DNA of 7,423 bases from Desulfovibrio desulfuricans (GCA_003251995.1 QKDT01000267.1:1-7423), one strand, 5' to 3'; counted from the first letter of the stretch, positions 1 to 5,550 are shown. Made by a program: numbers and translations. The notes: generated by a model not told the origin, from the letters alone.

Positions 1-318
1 CCCCTTACTGTTGCGCGCAAGCGTGACAATCTGGGTGCGCGCAACCAGGCCGTTGATGGGAAAGCACACTTCCACATGCGCGCCGATGTGGCCTTCTTGA
101 AATGTTTGCAAAGACTGCCTGATCAGATCCTTTTTATCCTCATGACATGTCGCAAGAAATGCCGCCATACTGCTAGGGGTATTTGCTTCAAAGCCAAGTA
201 TCCGTCTTGCTCCGAGGCTGATATGCAGATGGTCGGCGGGAACGTGCCATTCCCACACTGCATCATTGCTGTCGGTCTGGATAAACGTTGGTAGGGAAAA
301 AGAAGGCATTTCGTGCAT
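1..318 (-). CDS. N-terminal part of a PAS-domain sensory/signalling protein (truncated by window edge)
   Basis: The minus-strand frame from the ATG at 318 stays open for 106 codons to the left edge, so this is the 5' part of a longer gene. The start is supported by an AGGGA Shine-Dalgarno (complement of 324-328) five bases upstream; a second ATG at codon 4 has no such signal. Residues about 20-106 read like a PAS domain: an aromatic W22-E-W24 opening, the segment ISLGARRILGF (33-43), then FLATCHEDKKDLI (54-66), which resembles the conserved 'HPDD' helix region of PAS_3-type domains, and a beta-rich stretch ending in a Gly at 106. There is no signal peptide. PAS domains are usually followed by a histidine kinase, GGDEF/EAL or methyl-accepting module, but the output domain is outside the window. 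The reading frame is secure; the PAS call is by eye. Confidence 0.68.
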   Translation of the reverse strand, partial: MHEMPSFSLPTFIQTDSNDAVWEWHVPADHLHISLGARRILGFEANTPSSMAAFLATCHEDKKDLIRQSLQTFQEGHIGAHVEVCFPINGLVARTQIVTLARNSKG

Positions 319-616
319 AGCAATCCCTAGGAAATCCAGAAATAGTGCCAAAAAAAGAATAACTGATGTCTAGTTTCAATTGCAGCGCGACACTACTACT
401 GTTTGAGAAAGAATGCTACTAGGATTTTATCCGTAAACAAATATTAAGCGAAAATTCTGTGTTTTCGCCTTGGGCTGAGTTCACGCACGTGTCAGCCTCA
501 TGCCAACGGTAGGGAAAAATAGGGAAAATGAGGAAATTATGGTGGGGGCTTGGGCGGTATTTATGACGATGGGCCCTGGCAACAACAAAGAATACTACGT
601 TGTCGCAGCCTTGGGG
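319..616. other. Intergenic region between nikO and the PAS gene
   Basis: This 298-bp stretch holds no convincing gene; the open frame on the plus strand at 500-826 is the antisense shadow of nikO's 3' end. It would carry the 3' untranslated end of the nik operon and the promoter of the PAS-protein gene, both minus strand. Two hairpins are visible: GCGAAAA (448-454) with TTTTCGC (462-468), and GGCTGA (473-478) with TCAGCC (492-497), the latter enclosing CACG/CGTG (482-485/488-491). The part from 319 to about 445 is AT-rich and could house a promoter, but I could not pick out a convincing -35/-10 pair. Confidence 0.6.
448..468 (-). terminator. Weak candidate terminator downstream of nikO
   Basis: A perfect 7-bp stem, GCGAAAA with TTTTCGC around a 7-nt loop, is followed on the minus strand by a T-rich run (TTAATATTTGTTT). 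It lies about 150 bases past the nikO stop and before the next minus-strand gene. The stem is short and mostly A-T, so termination may be inefficient, or the real end of the operon may be Rho-dependent. Confidence 0.3.
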
Positions 617-1360
617 CTAGTGCTCGTGCGGCTCGTTGCCAAGCGGGTGCGCATGCATATGGGCGTGGGCAAACGAGGGGGCGCAGGCGCTCAGGCGGTT
701 GTTGGCTATGGTAAGGTACTGGGTGGATGTTTGAGCAAGAAAATCCCAGTCATGAGAGATGGTTATGCGCGCAGTATCGAGGCTGCACAATATGTCGATA
801 ATGCGCTGGCGGGCCTCGTTATCTAGACCGTTTGTGGGTTCGTCCAGCAGCAAAGCCTCAGGTTTCATAGCCATGACCGCAGCCAGTGATACAAGCTTTT
901 TTTCGCCGCCCGAGAGGCGGTGGGTAAGTCGGTTTTCAAAACCTGCAAGGCCAAGGCTGCGCAGGGTGTCCAGGGCGCAGTCCCTGGCATCGTCAGCAGA
1001 CAGGCCGAGGTTCAGGGGGCCAAAGGCCACATCCTCAAGTACGGTGGGAAAAAACAGTTGGTCTTCTGCGTGTTGCAGCACAAAACCCACCTTGCAGCGC
1101 AGGTCGTAGAAGTCTTTTTCGTCATTCAAAGGGGTGTTGTGGAACAGCACCTGGCCTGACTGCGGGCGCGCCAACCCGGTAATACATCGAAAAAGCGTAG
1201 TTTTGCCACTGCCGTTGGGGCCGTAAAGGCCTATACGCTGACCAGGATGCAGCGAAAAATCCACATCGCACAGCACTGTGCGGGGGGAGCGCCCATGACC
1301 GTAGGCAAAGCAGACGGATTTGAGGCTGAAAATGGCTGCGTCGTTATGATGGTCAGGCAT
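617..1360 (-). CDS. nikO: Nickel ECF-type transporter ATPase NikO (CbiO family)
   Basis: ABC-type ATPase of 247 aa that powers nickel uptake by binding the coupling helices of NikQ on the cytoplasmic face. All nucleotide-binding motifs are present in order: Walker A GPNGSGKTT (47-55), Q-loop VLQHAEDQLF with Q96, signature LSGGEKK (149-155), Walker B ALLLDEP (169-175), D-loop GLD (178-180) and switch His in TISHD (H203). The 'AEDQLF' after the Q-loop is typical of the CbiO/EcfA class. An in-frame ATG 27 bases further upstream exists, but the start at 1360 is preferred because GGAGG lies five bases before it. The gene overlaps nikQ's stop by 8 bp, implying translational coupling. The C terminus ends in a His-rich tail (AHAHMHAH at 231-238, then H245 and H247) that could bind metal. 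It is the last gene of the operon. Cobalt specificity (CbiO) cannot be excluded from this protein alone; the nikKMLQO context favours nickel. Confidence 0.9.
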   Translation of the reverse strand: MPDHHNDAAIFSLKSVCFAYGHGRSPRTVLCDVDFSLHPGQRIGLYGPNGSGKTTLFRCITGLARPQSGQVLFHNTPLNDEKDFYDLRCKVGFVLQHAEDQLFFPTVLEDVAFGPLNLGLSADDARDCALDTLRSLGLAGFENRLTHRLSGGEKKLVSLAAVMAMKPEALLLDEPTNGLDNEARQRIIDILCSLDTARITISHDWDFLAQTSTQYLTIANNRLSACAPSFAHAHMHAHPLGNEPHEH

Positions 1361-2114
1361 TGAGGCCTCCCAGGCATTCAACCGCAATTATGCCCGCCAT
1401 GCAAAGCAGCAGGCCCAAGGCAAAAAGGCCGTCGCCCTTTTGCGCGTTAAACACCGTTACTGATCTGAAATGACCGGAAAACCCCCGCAGTACCATGGCC
1501 TCGCGTACCCGCAGCGACCGCTCGTAGCTGCGCACCAGCAAAAGGCCCAGCAGGGATGCCAGGGTGCGGTAGGTGTGCATGTTGGTGCGTGGGCAAAAGC
1601 CGCGCAAGCGGGCCGCAACGAGCAGGGTTTGCCATTCCTGAGCGATAACGTGGATATATCTGGCTGTGAACAAAAACAGAAACACAAGTTTGGGCGGGCA
1701 GTGCAACCGTTCCAGGGCGTGTCCGGCAGTGGGGGCGTTCATGGTGGCTACCAGGGCCAGAAAAACGCAGGCTATGGCGTTGGACTTGATGCTGACCAGC
1801 AGCGCAAGGTGAACTCCCTGGGCGCTGACGGTAAAAAATCCCCATTGTGCCAGCGGGGTTCCCGGTGTGGTCAGCGGAGTAACGCACCACAAAAAAAGAA
1901 CAAAGATATTGATGGTTCCCAGGCGTTGGAGCAGGGCGCGCACTGGCGGGTTAGCCGCTGCCAGCAGGGCAGCGCCCAGAGCCAGGGCCATGCCGCATGC
2001 CGTCAGGCTGTGCAGCAGGGATATGCATAGCGCAAGACCCCCTGCAAACGCCATGCGAACGCGGGGGTCAATACGCTGTATAAGCGAAGGGCGAACAAAG
2101 GGCTGGTCAAACAC
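1353..2114 (-). CDS. nikQ: Nickel ECF-type transporter transmembrane coupling protein NikQ (CbiQ/EcfT family)
   Basis: Inner-membrane protein of 253 aa that links the metal-binding component NikM to the ATPase NikO. Hydrophobic segments lie at about 22-55 (two helices), 66-84, 103-123, 143-157 and 228-248. Two Ala-Arg-Gly-type coupling motifs characteristic of EcfT/CbiQ are visible in the cytoplasmic part: ARLRGF (168-173) and AMVLRGF (206-212). These helices dock into grooves of the ATPases in solved ECF transporters. The N-terminal IDPRVR (15-20) is also family-typical. The predicted start is GTG at 2114, with AAAGG (complement of 2121-2125) six bases upstream and overlapping the nikL stop codon, so only 9 bp separate the genes. 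The 3' end overlaps nikO by 8 bp. Length is normal for the family. Confidence 0.9.
   Translation of the reverse strand: MFDQPFVRPSLIQRIDPRVRMAFAGGLALCISLLHSLTACGMALALGAALLAAANPPVRALLQRLGTINIFVLFLWCVTPLTTPGTPLAQWGFFTVSAQGVHLALLVSIKSNAIACVFLALVATMNAPTAGHALERLHCPPKLVFLFLFTARYIHVIAQEWQTLLVAARLRGFCPRTNMHTYRTLASLLGLLLVRSYERSLRVREAMVLRGFSGHFRSVTVFNAQKGDGLFALGLLLCMAGIIAVECLGGLNA
1366..1370 (-). promoter_or_regulatory. Shine-Dalgarno that fixes the nikO start
   Basis: GGAGG on the minus strand, five bases before the ATG at 1360. It lies inside the 3' end of nikQ and decides between this start and the upstream in-frame ATG at 1387. Confidence 0.75.
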
Positions 2115-2123
2115 TCCCAGCCT

Positions 2124-2846
2124 TTACCCCCGACGTCCCTTGAAGTAAAGGGCAATGCCAGCCAAACCCACCAGCCAGCCGATACCGCCGAAGATTTCAG
2201 AAAAGCCGGGGCGCGAGACGCGCATCTCGGCGAGTTCCCGACGGATGGGGCCAAGTTTGACGTCCAGCGCCGCGTTGACAATGTTTTGCAACTCCGCGGA
2301 GCTGACGCTGACAGCGCTTGTGGCAGGCGCTGCCGCGCCAATTGCTCCGGGGGTTGCCGTGGGGTCTGCATTTGTGGTCGAAGAAATCTTTTGCGCCGCA
2401 GTGGGGGCCGCCGTAACCGGAGCCGCCGCGTCTTTTGCGTTTGCTGCGCTGGCAGGGGCAGCGGGCGCCTGCGTGGTGGCAAGCTCGGCGGCGTCCATCA
2501 TCCATTCATTCTGATGCCCTTCGCCCGCTTTAACAACAATGCGCAAGCCATGGGCCTTGCCCTCAGTGGGAACAGCAAAGCGGTAAACGCCCTTATCGTC
2601 GGTGCGGCCTTCAATCAGTTTTGCGCCAGTGGCAGCATCATAAACGACAATCTGCCCCTGTTTGACCTTGTTGCCGCCGTTGAAGCCGCATTCGGCTATG
2701 ACCTGATCCCCTTCAGTCCAGGCAAAAATATTAACCCGATGGGCCTGGGCGGCTTGGGGCATCGCCAGTGTGAGCAGCAAAATCAGAGTGGGGAACAGTG
2801 CAGGCAATGTTGCTGTTGCCGCTTTGCGTAAAAATATGGCAAGCAT
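2124..2846 (-). CDS. nikL: Nickel transporter accessory protein NikL (membrane-anchored periplasmic component)
   Basis: A 240-aa protein matching the NikL role in nikKMLQO operons, where NikK and NikL stand in for the small NikN subunit. Layout: a signal-peptide-like hydrophobic segment (about 12-32) ending in AQA with likely cleavage before H36; a compact periplasmic beta domain (36-about 120) starting HRVNIFAW and containing a GxxV-DDKGVYRF pattern (about 80-90) like carboxypeptidase-regulatory/transthyretin-type folds; an Ala/Pro/Thr-rich low-complexity linker (about 122-180); a charged amphipathic helix (about 183-212); and a C-terminal membrane helix (about 218-236) ending in KGRRG, consistent with a cytoplasmic tail. 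ATG at 2846 has AAGGA six bases upstream and lies 16 bp after the nikM stop. The mature chain would begin with histidine, a possible metal ligand (inference). Family assignment rests on architecture and gene order. Confidence 0.78.
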   Translation of the reverse strand: MLAIFLRKAATATLPALFPTLILLLTLAMPQAAQAHRVNIFAWTEGDQVIAECGFNGGNKVKQGQIVVYDAATGAKLIEGRTDDKGVYRFAVPTEGKAHGLRIVVKAGEGHQNEWMMDAAELATTQAPAAPASAANAKDAAAPVTAAPTAAQKISSTTNADPTATPGAIGAAAPATSAVSVSSAELQNIVNAALDVKLGPIRRELAEMRVSRPGFSEIFGGIGWLVGLAGIALYFKGRRG

Positions 2847-2862
2847 GAAAGTTCCTTATGGC

Positions 2863-3474
2863 TCAGGCCGCGCTCAGACGCAGCATTTCAGGCCGCACCC
2901 GGGCAATAAAGCCCACAGTGAGCATGGTAATAAGCCCCTCTGCAAGCATAATGGGCAAATGCGCCAAAAACAGCAGCCGCGCGGCTGTGGCAAAGCCTTC
3001 GTCACTGGAGGCCAGAGCTACTGCCGTAAGCAGGCCCGCGCCCATCACGCCCAGCGCGCCGCCGCAGAAGGCGGCAATTTTTTGCCCTGTTGGGCTGGGC
3101 CAAATTCGGCACAGACCGCGAAACACATACCCAGCCGCAACACCAGAAAATGCCATGGTAAAGGTGTTGACGCCCAGCACCACAAGGCCGCCAAACTGGA
3201 ACAAAAGCGCCTGTAGCGCCAGCGCAGCCAAAATAGCGGGAAAAGCCGCCCACCCGAGCATTACACCCAGAAGGCCGTTGAGGATAAGGTGGGCACTGGT
3301 GATGCCGATGGGCACATGGATAAGCGAACCGACAAAAAAAGCTGCGGCAAGAATAGCTACAGTCATAAGCCGGTCATAGTCGAGTTTTTTCAGACCCAGG
3401 GCCGTTCCGGCGGCAGTGAGCGCGTATCCCGTGGCAAGCACGGCAGGGGAAAGAACGCCTTCGGCAATATGCAT
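2863..3474 (-). CDS. nikM: Nickel-binding membrane component NikM (CbiM/NikM family)
   Basis: Polytopic membrane protein of 203 aa that captures the metal ion and gives the transporter its specificity. It begins MHIAEG, the invariant start of the family; in the solved NikM structure the metal is held by the N-terminal amine, His2 and further histidines in the following region. Matching residues here are H2, H53 (in LIHVP) and H62 (in SAHLILNGLLG). Another conserved stretch is AHLPIMLAEGLIT (171-183). Hydrophobic segments span roughly 8-27, 36-52, 64-100, 103-122, 133-153 and 165-192. An upstream in-frame ATG at 3537 would add 21 residues and bury the essential N-terminal Met-His, so the start at 3474 is chosen; it also has AAAGGA with a six-base spacer. 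No NikN partner is encoded; NikK and NikL flank it instead. Cobalt as substrate is possible but less likely in this gene order. Confidence 0.92.
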   Translation of the reverse strand: MHIAEGVLSPAVLATGYALTAAGTALGLKKLDYDRLMTVAILAAAFFVGSLIHVPIGITSAHLILNGLLGVMLGWAAFPAILAALALQALLFQFGGLVVLGVNTFTMAFSGVAAGYVFRGLCRIWPSPTGQKIAAFCGGALGVMGAGLLTAVALASSDEGFATAARLLFLAHLPIMLAEGLITMLTVGFIARVRPEMLRLSAA

Positions 3475-3480
3475 GGTCAG

Positions 3481-3486
3481 TCCTTT
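3481..3486 (-). promoter_or_regulatory. Shine-Dalgarno that fixes the nikM start
   Basis: AAAGGA on the minus strand, six bases before the ATG at 3474. It supports the short form beginning Met-His rather than the longer in-frame start at 3537. Confidence 0.75.
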
Positions 3487-3517
3487 ACTTGCATGGGCAT
3501 GATATGAGCATTGGAGA

Positions 3518-3546
3518 GGCCGAACCGAAAGGGGCAAATTTCGGCC
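3518..3546 (-). other. Hairpin in the nikK-nikM spacer
   Basis: The 102-bp spacer between nikK and nikM is the only real gap in the operon. It contains GGCCGAA (3518-3524) and TTCGGCC (3540-3546), a 7-bp stem. A competing smaller stem is CCGAAA (3525-3530) with TTTCGG (3539-3544). No T-run follows on the minus strand, so it is not an ordinary terminator. It could set mRNA processing or stability so that NikK is made in different amounts from the membrane subunits (inference). Confidence 0.45.
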
Positions 3547-3576
3547 CGGCCTGCCGCAACCTCAATGGGAGCAGTA

Positions 3577-4347
3577 TTACTTGGTTTTTGGTGCGGCAAA
3601 GTTCACCCACATGACCGCGCCCAGTTCCACTTCCTTGGCTTCGCCCTTGTATTCGAGTTTGTCGGCGGAGGTGTTAAGGGCTGCAAAGCCCCACCATCCC
3701 GCCCAGGGGATGCCGTAGGAAAAGACGCCGTTTTCATCGGTTTTTACGACCTGGGTGACATAAAAATCGTTGGGGGCGGTGTGTGTCTTGCCCTTATTGT
3801 AACTTTCCACTTCCACATCCGCACCTGCAACGGGTTTGCCGTCAAGCAGCACGCGACCGCGAAATACATTGCCCGTGTAGTTGGCAAAGGGGCGGGTGAG
3901 CGGCACGATTTCCGTTTTCAGGCCAAGGGGGGCATCCCAGCCGTCCTCTTCGCCAAATGCGGCTACAACCGTCTTGGTGTAGTGGATGATAAACTTGTCT
4001 TCAGCCGGTTCAAAATAGGGGGCAGGTTCCACGGCAAACTGATACACGCCAGGTCTTTTGATGCCATAGGTGGTTTGCCATGCCTTGTGCCCCAGCATGG
4101 TGGCGGGCTTGAGAGTGGCCTTGATATCTTCGGTTTTGCCGTCATGGGTGACTGTGACCGCCGCAGGGGCAGCCATATCCATACCCTGCATTTCCATGGG
4201 GTGGGTAAAAGAAATTTCCAATTGCACATTGGCATCTTTTTTGTCGGCAACCGTGGGGGTGGAGGGAATAACCATGCCGAAATGGGCTTGGGCCTGAGTG
4301 CCCCACATGAGCAGCAGTGCAAGGCTGGCGCAGCAAATTTTCCACAT
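3577..4347 (-). CDS. nikK: Periplasmic nickel-uptake protein NikK (DUF4198 family)
   Basis: A 256-aa exported protein, first gene of the nik operon. Residues 1-21 form a signal peptide ending AQA, with likely cleavage before H22, so the mature protein starts HFGMVIP, a typical DUF4198 opening. A Met-rich motif with one His, HPMEMQGMDM (49-58), sits early in the mature protein, and H68, H87, H122 and H189 are further candidate ligands. The C-terminal half (about 155-225) has the carboxypeptidase-regulatory-like pattern seen in this family (GRVLLDGKPVAGADVEV, then a TDENGVFSYGIP segment), followed by GWWGFAAL (217-224). The mature protein has no cysteine; the only two are in the signal peptide. 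DUF4198 proteins of metal transport loci are thought to bind and hand over nickel or cobalt in the periplasm. ATG at 4347 has AGGA seven bases upstream. Confidence 0.83.
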   Translation of the reverse strand: MWKICCASLALLLMWGTQAQAHFGMVIPSTPTVADKKDANVQLEISFTHPMEMQGMDMAAPAAVTVTHDGKTEDIKATLKPATMLGHKAWQTTYGIKRPGVYQFAVEPAPYFEPAEDKFIIHYTKTVVAAFGEEDGWDAPLGLKTEIVPLTRPFANYTGNVFRGRVLLDGKPVAGADVEVESYNKGKTHTAPNDFYVTQVVKTDENGVFSYGIPWAGWWGFAALNTSADKLEYKGEAKEVELGAVMWVNFAAPKTK

Positions 4348-4405
4348 AGAAGGTTCCTGTTGGTTAAGGTGTGGGCCGCAGTGTCATGACGTGGCTGACC
4401 TTTTA

Positions 4406-4436
4406 GTAACAAGAAAAATAAATTTGTAGCAAGATA
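4406..4436 (-). repeat. 20-bp-period direct repeat upstream of nikK (candidate operator)
   Basis: On the minus strand, TATCTTGCTAC (complement of 4426-4436) and TTTCTTGTTAC (complement of 4406-4416) agree at 9 of 11 positions and are exactly 20 bp apart, about two helical turns, in an AT-rich tract 59-89 bp before the nikK start. This spacing suits a protein binding the same face twice. The regulator is not identified. NikR sites are normally dyads, and this is a direct repeat. Confidence 0.4.
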
Positions 4437-4440
4437 TTTT

Positions 4441-4460
4441 TGCCAGGTGTCCTCCTGGCA
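4441..4460. promoter_or_regulatory. Perfect inverted repeat next to the nik promoter region
   Basis: TGCCAGG (4441-4447), a six-base spacer, and CCTGGCA (4454-4460) form a perfect 20-bp dyad. No T-run follows on either strand, so it does not look like a terminator. It lies just upstream (in nik direction) of the direct repeat, where an operator or activator site would be expected. The bound protein is unknown. Confidence 0.35.
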
Positions 4461-4730
4461 TTCTTGCGCTTCTACGCCAAGCTGCGTAACATGTGTGATG
4501 GAAAAATGACCGACTGGGCCAGCAGTGTAGTTTGCCAAGGCAGATTCGTATTGCATCTGCTCTGGAAATTGCGCGGGCAGACGCCGTCGGCTCTGCGCTG
4601 GTCACGCTGATTTGCGTGGCTTGAGCGGTCTTGGGCACGGTTTCTGTGCTAAGCGTGCGCTTGTACAGATCGCAATGCTCAAATTTGGTTTCCTGGGCGC
4701 GTACAGCTTCCCCCCTTGGCGTTCAGTATA

Positions 4731-4747
4731 CCCGCCAGAGTGGCGGG
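4731..4747 (+). other. Short GC-rich hairpin before the amidotransferase gene
   Basis: CCCGCCA (4731-4737) and TGGCGGG (4741-4747) pair perfectly around a GAG loop. No U-tract follows on either strand. It may sit in the 5' leader of the amidotransferase mRNA or be a chance stem; no function can be assigned. Confidence 0.3.
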
Positions 4748-4808
4748 CGCAGGTTTAACTTGCCGTGAATATGGTTGCGGCAGCCTGTGTGCAAGGCATT
4801 TCAGCATC

Positions 4809-4813
4809 GGGAG
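4809..4813 (+). promoter_or_regulatory. Shine-Dalgarno that fixes the amidotransferase start
   Basis: GGGAG five bases before the ATG at 4819. It selects this start over the in-frame ATG at 4765, which would add 18 residues absent from the usual beginning of the fold. Confidence 0.75.
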
Positions 4814-4818
4814 AAACT

Positions 4819-5517
4819 ATGAAGCGTTGTGTTGCCATTCAGCATGTGGCTTTTGAAAATCTGGGCATATTTGTACAGCCGTTAGAAGAGGCTGGCTTTG
4901 CCATCAGCTATGTGCAGGCAGGGGTTGTGCCTCTGGAGCCGGAAGTGTGGAAGGACGCGGATCTTGCCGTTGTTCTAGGTGGGCCCATTGGCGTGTATCA
5001 GGAAGACCTTTATCCTTTTTTGGCAGACGAAAAGGTGCTTGTGGCGAGCCGCCTTGCCTCTGGTCGCCCTTTGCTTGGCATCTGCCTTGGCGCACAGCTT
5101 ATGGCAAGCGCTCTTGATGCGGACGTTTATCCCGGAACCGCCAAGGAAATTGGCTGGGGGCAGGTTGAACTTACCCCCGCGGGCCTGAGCGGCCCTCTGG
5201 CAGAACTGGCAAGCGCGCCCGTGCTGCACTGGCACGGCGACACGTTTGACTTGCCCCGGGGCTGCGATCTGCTAGCCTGTTCTTCCATCACGCCGCATCA
5301 GGCATTCCGGCCTGGGCCGGGGCAGCTTGCCCTGCAATTCCATGCAGAAATGGACGCGGCCCTCATGGAAACCTGGCTTGTGGGCCACTGCTGCGAACTT
5401 GCCGTCAATGGCTTTGATACCCGCGTTATCCGCGAGGACGCCAACAGGCTTGGCGCTCAGGCGCGTGCTGCTGGGCTGGCCTTTATGCGCCGCTGGTTGG
5501 CAGAAGAAGTCCTTTAG
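4819..5517 (+). CDS. Class I glutamine amidotransferase (GuaA-type GATase domain protein)
   Basis: A 232-aa cytoplasmic protein consisting of one class I glutamine amidotransferase domain. Such domains hydrolyse glutamine (or a gamma-glutamyl compound) to release ammonia through a Cys-His-Glu triad. The triad is intact: C89 in the nucleophile elbow GICLGAQ (87-93), then H175 and E177 in LQFHAE (172-177). The oxyanion-region motif VVLGGPIGVY (51-60) and VLHWHGDTFDLP (135-146) are also typical. There is no synthase domain, so it is not GMP synthase itself; stand-alone members are commonly annotated 'GMP synthase glutamine amidotransferase domain' without a proven substrate. The start is chosen from the GGGAG ribosome site. 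A strong terminator lies 34 bp after the stop, so the gene is probably monocistronic, divergent from the nik operon. Any link to nickel is unsupported. Confidence 0.87.
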   Translation: MKRCVAIQHVAFENLGIFVQPLEEAGFAISYVQAGVVPLEPEVWKDADLAVVLGGPIGVYQEDLYPFLADEKVLVASRLASGRPLLGICLGAQLMASALDADVYPGTAKEIGWGQVELTPAGLSGPLAELASAPVLHWHGDTFDLPRGCDLLACSSITPHQAFRPGPGQLALQFHAEMDAALMETWLVGHCCELAVNGFDTRVIREDANRLGAQARAAGLAFMRRWLAEEVL

Positions 5518-5550
5518 GAAGATTCAAGCCTGCATGGCATATGCTTGCCA

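Larger units (their letters stand above)
4348..4818. other. Divergent intergenic region between nikK and the amidotransferase gene
   Basis: These 471 bp must hold the promoters for the nik operon (minus) and the amidotransferase gene (plus). No gene is convincing here. On the minus strand, the frame at 4638-4384 has no good start signal or recognisable product. On the plus strand, a short open stretch ends at the TGA at 4622 but lacks an ATG start. The nikK-proximal part (about 4401-4440) is strikingly AT-rich and carries a 20-bp-period direct repeat; beside it is a perfect inverted repeat. A small hairpin (4731-4747) lies 71 bp before the amidotransferase start. I saw no B12 riboswitch or NiCo riboswitch core. 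Confidence 0.6.

Noticed and set aside
123..323. Minus-strand 66-codon frame starting at 323
   Set aside because: It overlaps the PAS-like frame in another phase, has no domain, and begins without a good ribosome site.
1470..2030. Plus-strand open frame of 186 codons opposite nikQ
   Set aside because: Gln-rich, domain-free translation fully antisense to a well-supported membrane protein; overlapping frames in this GC-rich DNA are expected.
2003..2831. Minus frame 2482-2003 (rich in Arg and Pro) and plus frame 2286-2831 (rich in Arg, Gly and Cys) over nikL
   Set aside because: Compositions typical of out-of-frame reading of Ala-rich GC-rich codons; nikL has a signal peptide, membrane anchor and ribosome site.
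3511..4389. Long plus-strand open frame (292 codons) opposite nikK
   Set aside because: It is longer than nikK, but it is the antisense shadow: no recognisable domain, while nikK on the other strand has a signal peptide, family motifs and a ribosome site.
4381..4412. Possible NikR dyad GTGTCAT...GTAACAA
   Set aside because: The halves match each other at only 4 of 7 positions and the 18-bp spacer does not fit a usual NikR arrangement, so it was not called.
4384..4638. Minus-strand 84-codon frame upstream of nikK
   Set aside because: No ribosome site, no recognisable product, and it crosses the AT-rich candidate promoter region.
4348..4818. Cobalamin or NiCo riboswitch ahead of the transporter operon
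   Set aside because: Looked for because CbiMQO-like transporters often have one; no B12-box-like core or multi-helix NiCo pattern could be made out.
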